Part shown: in pieces, positions 9,260 to 16,968 of the stretch
Layout of the letters: the number at the start of each line of letters is the position of its first letter
Numbering within the stretch: the first letter of the stretch is position 1
Assembly (NCBI GenBank): GCA_017511715.1
Contig: JAFWJF010000002.1
Span: 1-64,000, forward strand
Length of the DNA: 64,000 nucleotides
Direction of reading: 5' to 3'
DNA from: Alphaproteobacteria bacterium
Lineage (GTDB): Bacteria; Pseudomonadota; Alphaproteobacteria; Rs-D84
Translations under genes and position numbers: made by a program
The notes under the pieces: model-generated
What the model saw: only the letters and a program-made list of their open reading frames with translations
Databases searched by the model: none
What the model was told of the DNA's origin: nothing

Positions 9260-9694
9260 TTATAATTTTCCTACAATTAGACAGTCAAGCATTGCGCGAT
9301 ATGGATCATCGTATTTTCGTAAAACAGAAAGTGTTAAATTATCAAGCATGTAACAATTTCCAAATGTGTCGAAAGCAAACCAAAATAAATCGTTCCTGCC
9401 AAAAACTGTTTTGCCAAAAAGATTTTTGTTCCCAACCATATCGTTGTTTATCTTGGTAATAGAGGGTAAAGGGTACTTGGTTTCGCGTTTGATTTCTGTT
9501 GGGCCAAAAATACACGCAGACCCCAAACTTATTCCGAAACATGTTGTATAAAAATCTTGCATAAAGCCAGGCAACATTGCGGCACGGATGTTTTGTAAGT
9601 TTGTGTTTGCAAGGTTGATAGCACTTGATTCGCCCGGGGCAAAAATTTTTGCACCACGTGATTTTATCAAAGATAAAAATTCATTTTTGTTCAT
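9260..9694 (-). CDS. SUKH/SMI1-KNR4-like protein (tentative)
   Basis: Start at MNKNEFLSL, one base after the upstream stop (TAA-G-ATG). The sequence is compatible with the SMI1/KNR4 (SUKH) fold: an early LPGFMQDFYTTCFG segment like the LP..y..f....G motif, and a late FWFAFDTFGNCYMLD segment like the usual G.G..y.lD. SUKH proteins are common immunity proteins of contact-dependent and polymorphic toxins. The match is by eye and weak. It is third in a four-gene operon, so it may protect against the product of the preceding gene, but that is inference. Confidence 0.55.
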   Translation of the reverse strand: MNKNEFLSLIKSRGAKIFAPGESSAINLANTNLQNIRAAMLPGFMQDFYTTCFGISLGSACIFGPTEIKRETKYPLPSITKINNDMVGNKNLFGKTVFGRNDLFWFAFDTFGNCYMLDNLTLSVLRKYDDPYRAMLDCLIVGKL

Positions 9695-9695
9695 C

Positions 9696-10202
9696 TTATT
9701 CGTTCCCGCGACCAGATATTGCATTAAATGCAGCCTGGGTTAATCTGTCAGATGTTGCGTTTCCGCCATCGCCACCACCGCCAATGTGAGATGTAAAATA
9801 TACTTTTCTTTCTGGGTTTGGTAAGTAAATCGTACGTGCATCACTTTGTTCAATTATGAACCTGTCCAGATTGTAAGAGTGCGGAAATGTCCAGCATAAA
9901 AACATATTTGATATGTCTAATTCGCCACCCCAAAGCAGAGGAATACGGAATCTTATTGATAAATTTTCTGGCAAAGATTGCCCCATAACAAGATTCATAA
10001 AATCTTCTTGGGGCAAGTTCATAAAGGCTATATCTTCAAAAGAATCTGTCAAAGACTCTAAAAATTCATGGCGAAGCACAGAATATTTCTTGAACCAATC
10101 TTGTGATAGTGAACATTTTTGTGGCGTATATTCAATTACCGGCATGTCGTCCATACCAAGTGCCGCCAATCTTTCCTGTGCTGAATGTTCATTTAATTGC
10201 AT
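9696..10202 (-). CDS. Uncharacterised protein with Gly-rich C-terminal motif
   Basis: Not recognised. 168 residues with no signal peptide or membrane helix. Notable parts: an N-terminal region with YTPQKCSLSQDWFKKY, a middle IPLLWGGELDISNMFLCWTFPHS segment that looks like a folded core, NLDRFIIEQSDARTIYLPNP, and a Gly-rich GGGGDGGN followed by ATSDRLTQAAFNA. Codon use looks like its neighbours. It lies 15 bases after the upstream membrane-protein gene and directly before the SUKH-like gene. It could be an effector, an enzyme or a structural partner; the sequence alone does not decide. Confidence 0.7.
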   Translation of the reverse strand: MQLNEHSAQERLAALGMDDMPVIEYTPQKCSLSQDWFKKYSVLRHEFLESLTDSFEDIAFMNLPQEDFMNLVMGQSLPENLSIRFRIPLLWGGELDISNMFLCWTFPHSYNLDRFIIEQSDARTIYLPNPERKVYFTSHIGGGGDGGNATSDRLTQAAFNAISGRGNE

Positions 10203-10217
10203 CGTTTTTTTACCTGT

Positions 10218-11090
10218 CTACATATTCTTTATATATTTTATTATTGTGTCAATATATTCAGAATACGAATCGAAACTTTCTTGGTCTGTTTCTTCGATAG
10301 CGTCGGCAGGGTGTTCGTTAACAAAAACCTTTAATTCATCAATAGACTTGAAAACTAATAAACCTGTATTTGTCGAATCGTATCTGTTTAATGTATCCAA
10401 TATAAAAGCATTGATGTTGATTTGAATATCTTCCAGTGTTTCTTGAAATACAGAACTTAGCCGTTCTATTCCTTTTGTCATTTTTTCAATATCGCAATCA
10501 ACGCCCCCAACCCAAACAACTTCATTATTTCCAATTGCAAATAAATTTGGGGTGAAACCTGATATATTTGGGGTCTGTTTTATCATATAGCCGTTGTCTG
10601 AAAATATTTCTGATATTATTGGGTTGTACGGGCTTTCAGAAAATGTGTTGGGGGTGGTGTTTGGTTGTTGGTGTGCAATATGATTTTGTTGTGCAATCTG
10701 TGCCATGTTGGTTGGTAAATTCAATCGTGGCGGACGATTAAAATAAGATGGCGTTTCGATGTCTTTTTGTGGTTCGGTCTGAATCTGTTCAACGGCAGAG
10801 GACGCAGCAACCATCGTATTTTCGTTTGTGGTAGTATTTGGAATATCTTTTAGAGTAGAACGGTATATAAAATATATCCCGACAATGAATATGAATATAG
10901 CAACCCCAAAAGATATATAAAAATCAATACTGATTGGGGTATGTGATGCCTGTAATTTAGAAAGTTCGTCCCAGTGCGCGGCATAAAATATATTAAAGTT
11001 ATATATTGTATTCAGCCAAAACGCCAACCCAAGTAATACGGACAGGCCCAAGAGTATAGATAATAAAATATATTCTAATTTATTCTTCAT
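10218..11090 (-). CDS. Two-helix membrane protein with Pro/Asn/Gln-rich linker
   Basis: First gene of the four-gene operon. Two hydrophobic helices (residues about 8-30 and 55-76) flank a short loop, followed by a Thr, Asn, Gln and Pro rich linker (about 80-165) and a globular end (about 165-290) with NPIISEIFSDNGY, NEVVWVGGVDCDIEKM and a run of helices. The end is acidic. The architecture (membrane anchor, flexible linker, soluble domain) is typical of scaffold or secretion-apparatus subunits, but I recognise no family. The extended -10 TGATAGAAT ends nine bases before the ATG with no SD, so the mRNA is probably leaderless. Confidence 0.75.
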   Translation of the reverse strand: MKNKLEYILLSILLGLSVLLGLAFWLNTIYNFNIFYAAHWDELSKLQASHTPISIDFYISFGVAIFIFIVGIYFIYRSTLKDIPNTTTNENTMVAASSAVEQIQTEPQKDIETPSYFNRPPRLNLPTNMAQIAQQNHIAHQQPNTTPNTFSESPYNPIISEIFSDNGYMIKQTPNISGFTPNLFAIGNNEVVWVGGVDCDIEKMTKGIERLSSVFQETLEDIQININAFILDTLNRYDSTNTGLLVFKSIDELKVFVNEHPADAIEETDQESFDSYSEYIDTIIKYIKNM

Positions 11091-11099
11091 TTCGTTTTT

Positions 11100-11108
11100 A
11101 TTCTATCA
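11100..11108 (-). promoter_or_regulatory. Extended -10 of the four-gene operon (leaderless)
   Basis: TG-A-TAGAAT on the minus strand, nine bases before the ATG at 11090. It lies almost back to back with the plus-strand -10 of the next gene at 11116-11124. Confidence 0.6.
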
Positions 11109-11115
11109 TATTTTG

Positions 11116-11124
11116 TGGTAAACT
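11116..11124 (+). promoter_or_regulatory. Extended -10 (TGGTAAACT), leaderless
   Basis: TG-G-TAAACT followed eight bases later by the ATG at 11133 with no SD between. Divergent from the 11090 operon. Confidence 0.5.
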
Positions 11125-11132
11125 GGAATAAA

Positions 11133-11795
11133 ATGATTGATATGGATGAAATTTTTTCTGATTCAGATAAAAGACTTGCTGTTTGGTGCGATGATGTTGC
11201 GGATACTAATGATTTGGCAATGTTGTGCGACCATGTCGTCAGCAATAATGTGCATTTGATATCCGTTCCATCAGAAGTTGTTCGTGATGTTTGGGCTTAT
11301 CTTGAAAAAAATCAAGTTAAAATATTGACGCGCTTTGACGTCGATTCTGTTGCAGATTCTGACTTTTATGAATTGGGTGCAAAAATAACAAGTGTTTGTA
11401 AAAATGGGGCGAATGGCGTACAACTTTTTGTGAAAATGCATGATTTTGCACAATTTGTAGATGGTTTGCAGACGGTCAGGGACGACTTGTTTTTTGGTCG
11501 TGATTTATGTGTCGCCATGGATACAGAAGATTTGGATATAAACAATCTTGATTTCATATTCCAAAAATTAAAAGATATTCGTACCGATTCGTTCGTTTTA
11601 ACATTGAATGAAGATATGGGAAATCGCTCTGATTTTGTAGGACGTGTTTATGCGCTTTTGCAACAGTTTGATTTCGGCGGCGAATTGCATTTTATCTTGG
11701 GAAATAATTTTGATAGAATAGACCAAGTTGTTCGTTTGACAGAATGTTTGCGACCCGAACTTTCTGATAAACTGCGATTCTTTCTTGATTATTGA
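11133..11795 (+). CDS. Uncharacterised alpha/beta protein
   Basis: Not recognised with confidence. The 220-residue sequence alternates hydrophobic strands and helices (RLAVWCDDVADTNDLAMLCDHVV, HLISVPSEVV, GANGVQLFVKMHDF, DSFVLTLNEDMG, GELHFILGNN), which suggests a TIM-barrel-like fold with faint similarity to DeoC-type aldolases; I cannot place a catalytic lysine. The start at MIDMDEIF was chosen because the -10 box ends eight bases upstream; a GTG at 11115 would lie before the -10. Its 3' end overlaps trmB by seven bases in convergent orientation. Confidence 0.7.
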   Translation: MIDMDEIFSDSDKRLAVWCDDVADTNDLAMLCDHVVSNNVHLISVPSEVVRDVWAYLEKNQVKILTRFDVDSVADSDFYELGAKITSVCKNGANGVQLFVKMHDFAQFVDGLQTVRDDLFFGRDLCVAMDTEDLDINNLDFIFQKLKDIRTDSFVLTLNEDMGNRSDFVGRVYALLQQFDFGGELHFILGNNFDRIDQVVRLTECLRPELSDKLRFFLDY

Positions 11796-12460
11796 TTGTT
11801 GGATAAAATCAAATATTTTGGATTGCTGGTGCCGGCCTTGTTTTTCAACTGATATCTTGTTTTGATTGTATCAAGTTCAGTTGATATAATCGAAAGTTTT
11901 GTTTGTTTCAGTTGTTCAATAATCCAATCGTAATATTCCCAATGGTCTGTGCCGATGATGATTTTGCTTTCTGGGGTCATAAAACCAGATAACAAGTTCA
12001 AGAAATCATGATTTAACAGGCGGCGTTTTTCGTGACGTGCTTTTGGCCATGGATCTGGGTGTAATACCCAAATTTCATCAAATGTTATGCCTGAAAAATC
12101 TTTCAACAATAAACGCACATCGTCAGGATAAATTCTAATGTTTTTATATTCGTCAAACAATGTATTATCCGATTCGTTCGTTATCGCAGAAAGCAGGGCG
12201 GCAATGCCGTTCACAAAGGGTTCTGCGCCGATAATTATTTGGGTTGGATTGCTTAATGCTAAATCGCGCAAGTGTTCCCCATTACCAAAACCAATTTCCA
12301 GAATAAGCGATTCGTTAATTAAATCTTTTGCGTTTGGTGTAATTTCTGGCAATAAATTGTCCATAAGCCACTGTTTGCGATTCGATAATTTTTTACCATG
12401 CCTGCGCCCAAATGTTCGCAAGTCTTGAGTTTTTAGATTTTTTAATTCTTGTTTTTCCAT
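11789..12460 (-). CDS. trmB: tRNA (guanine-N7-)-methyltransferase TrmB
   Basis: Makes m7G46 in the tRNA variable loop using SAM. Seen: the SAM-binding motif LEIGFGNGEH (about residues 54-63), the family signature VLHPDPWPKARHEKRRL with downstream GTDHWEYY, and the expected length (223 aa). A TATACT box ends six bases before the ATG and no SD is present, pointing to a leaderless mRNA. It is divergent from gltX, whose -10 box overlaps it. Confidence 0.95.
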   Translation of the reverse strand: MEKQELKNLKTQDLRTFGRRHGKKLSNRKQWLMDNLLPEITPNAKDLINESLILEIGFGNGEHLRDLALSNPTQIIIGAEPFVNGIAALLSAITNESDNTLFDEYKNIRIYPDDVRLLLKDFSGITFDEIWVLHPDPWPKARHEKRRLLNHDFLNLLSGFMTPESKIIIGTDHWEYYDWIIEQLKQTKLSIISTELDTIKTRYQLKNKAGTSNPKYLILSNNQ

Positions 12461-12466
12461 ATATTT

Positions 12467-12474
12467 AGTATAAA
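12467..12474. promoter_or_regulatory. Overlapping divergent -10 boxes of trmB and gltX
   Basis: The minus strand reads TATACT (12472-12467), six bases before the trmB ATG. The plus strand reads TATAAA (12469-12474), about 34 bases before the gltX ATG, which has its own SD (AAGGTGA). The two RNA polymerases could not both melt this site at once, so the two translation genes are probably reciprocally limited. Confidence 0.5.
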
Positions 12475-12507
12475 ATCACTTTATTAGAAAAACAAGGTGA
12501 AATAAAA

Positions 12508-14082
12508 ATGCGAAACGGACTATCAAAAGATTTAATAGCGCGTGTGTTGGGTGGCGCGCCTAAATATACATTGGATGAATTAGAAGCAAAATTTCCAGCC
12601 CGCAAATTACCCGAAGGTGCTTTTGTCACGCGTTTCGCACCAAGCCCAACCGGTTATATGCACCTTGGCGGGCTTTATGGCGCGTTAATAGACTGTAAAT
12701 TAGCATCTCAATCAGGTGGGGTCTTTATGTTGCGTATCGAAGATACCGATACCAAACGCGAAGTCAAAGATGCTGTTGATATTATAATTGAATCTTTGGA
12801 AAAGTTCGGGTTGAAATATAACAATGTGCCAGAATACGGTCCTTATTATCAGTCAATGCGTAAAGATATTTATCATTCTGTGGCGGCATATTTGTTGGAA
12901 AAGGGTATGGCATATCCTTGTTTTTTGACATCCGAAGAAATGGAAGAAATTCGTCAGAAACAAAATGCAGCAGGCTTTGCAACAGGCATTTATGGTGAAT
13001 ACGCGCGCGATAGGGATATCGGCGAAGAAGAAATAATAAAACATCTTGATAATGGCGAAGTACCAACGATTCGTTTGTATTCAACAGGCAATCCTGATAA
13101 TAGAATTTTCTGCAAAGATGCGGTACGTGGTTCTATATCTTTCCCAGAAAATAATGAAGATACCGTGTTAATCAAATCAAACGACAGATTGCCAACGTAT
13201 CATTTTGCGCATTTGTGTGATGACCATTTTATGCGAACCACGCACGTTGTACGTGGCGAAGAATGGTTGTCTTCATTTCCTTTGCATGTTCAGATGTTTC
13301 GTATGATGGGCTGGGTTCCGCCACTTTATATTCATACTTCGACAATTGATAAAATTGATGAAGAAAGTGGCAAACAAAGAAAACTGTCTAAACGTAAAGA
13401 CCCAGAAGCAAATGTCGCTTTTTTCTTGGAAGCAGGTTGGCCAACAGAAGCGGTTATTGAATATTTAGGTAATATCGCAGCATCTGGATATGAAGAAGCA
13501 AAAATGAAAGGTCAGGTAAAATCTTTTTGGGATTATGAAATGCGGCCCAAAAAAATACCGATGTCAGGATCTTTGTTTGATATGAAAAAATTAGAATGGT
13601 GGGCAAAAGAACATATCGCAACTTTGTCAGTGTCTGATTTGGTAAAATCTGTTGTCGATTGGGCAAAAGAATATGGTAGTGATGACAACAAAAAACAAGT
13701 ATCAGATAGGGACTATTTAACATCGGTGTTGTCCATTGAACGCGACAACCCTAAACGCATAAGAAAAGATTTTATCACATGGCAACAAACATTAAAAGAA
13801 GTGTCTTATTTTTGGGACTTTCTGTTCGTGCCGAATAAAGAATATGAATTTAACAAAGATGTTTTGAGTGAATTTTTATCAAGTTTTGATGAAAAAGATG
13901 ATAAAGATTCATGGTGGCAAAAAATCGTCTATACGGCGGAAAAACTGGCTCTTAAGCCGGGGGATGTTGCGATGAATTTGCGTGTTGCAATGACCGGCAG
14001 AACAAACACACCTGATTTATATTCGCTGATGCAGGTTCTTGGTGGCGAACGGGTTCGTGAAAGAATAAATATGGTGCTTTAA
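12508..14082 (+). CDS. gltX: Glutamyl-tRNA synthetase, clostridial-like subtype
   Basis: Class I synthetase charging tRNA-Glu (and possibly tRNA-Gln, which the GatCAB enzyme encoded in this window would amidate). The HIGH-type motif is in RFAPSPTGYMHLGG (about residues 42-55) and the KMSKS-type motif is RKLSKRKDPEA (about 292-302). The extended KRKDPEA and the following AVIEYLGNIA stretch differ from the usual proteobacterial LSKRHGA form and recall GltX of clostridia, which suggests a transferred or ancient paralogous copy. Length (524 aa) is normal to slightly long. The 20-residue N-terminal extension (MRNGLSKDLIARVLGG) before the catalytic core is unusual. SD AAGGTGA precedes the ATG. Confidence 0.95.
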   Translation: MRNGLSKDLIARVLGGAPKYTLDELEAKFPARKLPEGAFVTRFAPSPTGYMHLGGLYGALIDCKLASQSGGVFMLRIEDTDTKREVKDAVDIIIESLEKFGLKYNNVPEYGPYYQSMRKDIYHSVAAYLLEKGMAYPCFLTSEEMEEIRQKQNAAGFATGIYGEYARDRDIGEEEIIKHLDNGEVPTIRLYSTGNPDNRIFCKDAVRGSISFPENNEDTVLIKSNDRLPTYHFAHLCDDHFMRTTHVVRGEEWLSSFPLHVQMFRMMGWVPPLYIHTSTIDKIDEESGKQRKLSKRKDPEANVAFFLEAGWPTEAVIEYLGNIAASGYEEAKMKGQVKSFWDYEMRPKKIPMSGSLFDMKKLEWWAKEHIATLSVSDLVKSVVDWAKEYGSDDNKKQVSDRDYLTSVLSIERDNPKRIRKDFITWQQTLKEVSYFWDFLFVPNKEYEFNKDVLSEFLSSFDEKDDKDSWWQKIVYTAEKLALKPGDVAMNLRVAMTGRTNTPDLYSLMQVLGGERVRERINMVL

Positions 14083-14104
14083 TTTTCAAGAAAGGAAAGA
14101 TGTA

Positions 14105-14881
14105 ATGACCAAGAATAAAAAAGTTGTGAAACAAAAATTACGTGCGGTAAAGAAAGATAAGCACGCATCAAGTCTGCTGAAGGTTTTGCAGGCTACTGGA
14201 CTTTTCCGTTGGGAACGGAAATCAACGCGCGCAGAAGAAGCAGTCAATATTTTGACGCATGGTATTGGAATTGGATTGGCGATGGCAGCGTTGTGTTTGT
14301 TGGTTGCGTTCGCAGTTGTTCATCATAATGTTTGGGCAACGGTCGCATGTTCTATATTTGGTGTGACAATGTTTACCCTGTATTTTGGTTCTACGATGTG
14401 TCATGCAACAATTGGTGATAAAAGCGAATGTTTCTTTGAAGTGTGGGATACTATTGCGATTTATGCATTGATAGCCGGTACTTATACGCCGTTTTTATTG
14501 GTTAACTTAAATCGGTGTGGACATGCTGGTTTGGGGTGGACCGTGTTTGGAATATTGTGGGCAATAGTTATATTTGGTGCTGTAATGAAAATAGTTAACC
14601 CGCATAAACAACCTAAGTGGATGGTTGGCTTGTATCTTGTTATGGGTTGGGCATTGCTTTGGATTTTGCCGGCAATGATAAGTACGATTTCTGCGCGTGG
14701 GATGTGGTTTATATTGGCGGGCGGATTGTCTTATTCGGTTGGGGTAATATTCTATTTGTGGCGAAAATTAAAGTTCGCACACGCCCTTTGGCATTTGTTT
14801 GTAATTGGGGGCAGTGTATGTTTCTTTTTTGCGGTACTTTATGGGTCGATAATAGATTTTGCAACAAAGTGTATACAATAG
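14105..14881 (+). CDS. trhA: Hemolysin III / TrhA-family membrane protein
   Basis: Seven-helix PAQR-like protein of the HlyIII family. Family landmarks are AEEAVNILTHGIG (about residue 40), STMCHAT, DTIAIYALIAGTYTPF and the closing ALWHLFVIGGSV; the conserved His and Asp residues probably bind zinc. Bacterial members affect membrane lipid balance; the hemolysin name is historical. The N-terminus carries about 40 basic residues before the first helix. It starts 22 bases after gltX with SD AAAGGAAAG, so co-transcription with gltX is likely, and is closed by a shared terminator. Confidence 0.92.
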   Translation: MTKNKKVVKQKLRAVKKDKHASSLLKVLQATGLFRWERKSTRAEEAVNILTHGIGIGLAMAALCLLVAFAVVHHNVWATVACSIFGVTMFTLYFGSTMCHATIGDKSECFFEVWDTIAIYALIAGTYTPFLLVNLNRCGHAGLGWTVFGILWAIVIFGAVMKIVNPHKQPKWMVGLYLVMGWALLWILPAMISTISARGMWFILAGGLSYSVGVIFYLWRKLKFAHALWHLFVIGGSVCFFFAVLYGSIIDFATKCIQ

Positions 14882-14907
14882 AAAAACCGCCGTATAGGCG
14901 GTTTTTT
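14882..14907. terminator. Bidirectional terminator, trhA and der
   Basis: CCGCC-GTATA-GGCGG stem flanked by A and T runs, so it works for both trhA (plus) and der (minus). One of several terminators with the same CCGCC/GGCGG stem. Confidence 0.9.
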
Positions 14908-16231
14908 AATCAAACGGGTTTTCTGATTTTTGGTATTCAATAATAATCGGCAAATGTTCCATTTTTAATGCCGTTGCAAGGCCGCGCCGAAGGTATCGCG
15001 TATAAGATTCTGGGATGTCAGATGCGCCACCGACATTGATAGTAATCTTTATCGGATGATGTCCGGTTTGACGTGCGAATTTTATCTTCATCGGGCGTTT
15101 AAGGCGTGACATAGGTGGTTGGCGTTCCGCAACCAATTTTTCAACTATGCGATTTATTAAACTGGTTGGAGCATCGGTGTTTGATATGTCCCATTGTTCA
15201 TAAATGCGCTTGAAAAGGTTTTGAACCCCAGTTCCTTTTTCTGCGGATATCGCAAGGATAAGGGGTTTAATAATTTGATGAAAAGAATTAGTAAATTGGT
15301 GTTTTAATTTCAATAATTTTTCATCGCGTTCAACTGCATCTACTAAATCCCATTTGTTAAGTGCAACACATAAAATCTTGCCTGCATCATATACGCGCGC
15401 AGCGATAGAAAGTGCCTGATTTTCGATGTTTTTTGTCGCGTCAATTATTAAGATAACGATGTCTGATTTTTCAATCGCATCCAACGATTTCAATGCAGAT
15501 AAAGTTTCTACATCGTCTTTTACGCCTGCTTTTCGGCGAAGCCCAGCAGTGTCCATAAGCACGATGTCGCGCCCATAGAATCGTGTTGGTATTTTGACGG
15601 TGTCGCGTGTGATGCCTGGGGCATCCATGACTATTTGTCTGTTTTCGCCAAGGACACGATTTACAAATGTAGATTTGCCAACATTAGGTTGACCGAGTAC
15701 GGCAATTTTTATTTCTTTGCTTGATTCGTTGTCTGCGGCAGATTCGTCCGTATAGAGAGAATCTATGAATTCATAAATTACATCAAAACCGCGTTTGTGT
15801 TCTGCAGATATAAGGATTGGTTCTCCAAAGCCGAGTTTATAAAAATCATGCACGTCAGCCAATCTTTTTGCCGATTCAGATTTGTTTATTAAAAGCAGGG
15901 CAGGCGCTTTGCTTTTTTTGTGAACCAGTTTTGCCCACTCTAAATCCATAGGGTTTAACCCAACACGACCATCAACAACAAACAAAATTGCATCAGCGTT
16001 TTCAATAGTCTTTATTGCCATATCTGTTGAATTTTGTGCAATACCAGATTTTGCATTCTCTAGACCTGCGGTATCAAATATCGTCCAAGGACGATTTGGT
16101 ATCTGACCCGATATAACATCGCGTGTAACACCTGGTCTGTCATGCACCAGTGCATCGCGTGAATTTGTTAGTCCATTAAAAAGTGTTGATTTGCCAGTAT
16201 TAGGACGACCAACAATAACTATGTTCTTCAT
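14906..16231 (-). CDS. der: Ribosome-assembly GTPase Der (EngA)
   Basis: Tandem-GTPase that matures the 50S subunit. Two G domains are visible: G1 GRPNTGKST near residue 7 with DTAGLENAK, and a second G1 GQPNVGKSTF near residue 178 with DTAGLRRKAGV and NKWDL, followed by the C-terminal KH-like domain (RLKRPMKIKFARQTG). The start MKNIVIVGRP was chosen because upstream in-frame codons add no family sequence and GGAAAA lies about 8 nt before it. Length (441 aa) is normal. In many proteobacteria der follows yfgM-bamB; here that pair is 5 kb away on the other strand. Confidence 0.96.
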   Translation of the reverse strand: MKNIVIVGRPNTGKSTLFNGLTNSRDALVHDRPGVTRDVISGQIPNRPWTIFDTAGLENAKSGIAQNSTDMAIKTIENADAILFVVDGRVGLNPMDLEWAKLVHKKSKAPALLLINKSESAKRLADVHDFYKLGFGEPILISAEHKRGFDVIYEFIDSLYTDESAADNESSKEIKIAVLGQPNVGKSTFVNRVLGENRQIVMDAPGITRDTVKIPTRFYGRDIVLMDTAGLRRKAGVKDDVETLSALKSLDAIEKSDIVILIIDATKNIENQALSIAARVYDAGKILCVALNKWDLVDAVERDEKLLKLKHQFTNSFHQIIKPLILAISAEKGTGVQNLFKRIYEQWDISNTDAPTSLINRIVEKLVAERQPPMSRLKRPMKIKFARQTGHHPIKITINVGGASDIPESYTRYLRRGLATALKMEHLPIIIEYQKSENPFD

Positions 16232-16301
16232 GACTTTTTCCATTGATTTTTTGTAATTATAAAGCAAAAATATAAATAATCAAACCCAAGGAGTGCAAAA
16301 A

Positions 16302-16904
16302 ATGAAAGCAAAGAAAAAAAGTTGGCTGGCAAAATTATCTGATGTTTTCTTTCGTCCAAAGTACTTTTTTTCACGCATTGTCGCAGATGGCAAGATGGAA
16401 GATGCAATGCTGAATGCTTTTCTTTGGGGATTGGTTGGTGGAATATTGGTGTTTGTGATTAACCTAATCAGGGGCGGTTTTGATGCGTTTAGCGTAATTT
16501 CGTTGTTCAAGGCGATAGTAATTTTCCCTGTTGTTGCGGTAATGTTGTTGTTTGTATGTGCGGGTCTTATGATGTTAGTGTCTGAAATTACAAATGGCGA
16601 ACGCGATTGGGAAGTGGCGGTTAAGGGAATTGCGTCAATTTTCTTTGTATATTCGTTGGCTGTAATTTTGAATGCATTGGCTTTTGATTGTGCTTCGCTT
16701 TGGTTCGTCAGTTTATTGATAGATTTGTATATGGCGTTTTTGCTTTACAATATTGCGGTATATTGCATGCATGGTAAACGGGTAAGTGTTTTGTTTGTTG
16801 TAATGGTTTGCCTTGTTTTGTTGGGCTGTGTGTATATGTCAGATTACAGAAATATCTGGTTTTTGATAAAGAACCCAACTGCGACATTAAGTTGCCTGAT
16901 GTAA
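16302..16904 (+). CDS. Yip1-family-like membrane protein
   Basis: A 200-residue protein with about five hydrophobic segments and an N-terminal amphipathic stretch (LSDVFFRPKYFFSRI), the layout of bacterial Yip1/YIP1-domain proteins. The ATG follows AAGGAG by eight bases, so I prefer it to the GTG nine bases earlier. Its function in bacteria is unknown; these proteins often sit near envelope or transport genes. It is divergent from der. Confidence 0.7.
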   Translation: MKAKKKSWLAKLSDVFFRPKYFFSRIVADGKMEDAMLNAFLWGLVGGILVFVINLIRGGFDAFSVISLFKAIVIFPVVAVMLLFVCAGLMMLVSEITNGERDWEVAVKGIASIFFVYSLAVILNALAFDCASLWFVSLLIDLYMAFLLYNIAVYCMHGKRVSVLFVVMVCLVLLGCVYMSDYRNIWFLIKNPTATLSCLM

Positions 16905-16947
16905 GCATGTTTTTTATGTAAATCTGCTTTTTTTTATGTTCGTTTTG

Positions 16948-16956
16948 TGGTATAAT
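16948..16956 (+). promoter_or_regulatory. Extended -10 promoter (TGGTATAAT), near-leaderless
   Basis: Perfect TG-G-TATAAT ending 12 bases before the ATG of the large Cys-rich protein. Transcription would begin about six bases before the ATG. An upstream T-rich tract replaces a -35 box. Confidence 0.7.
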
Positions 16957-16968
16957 TAAAGCCAGGAA

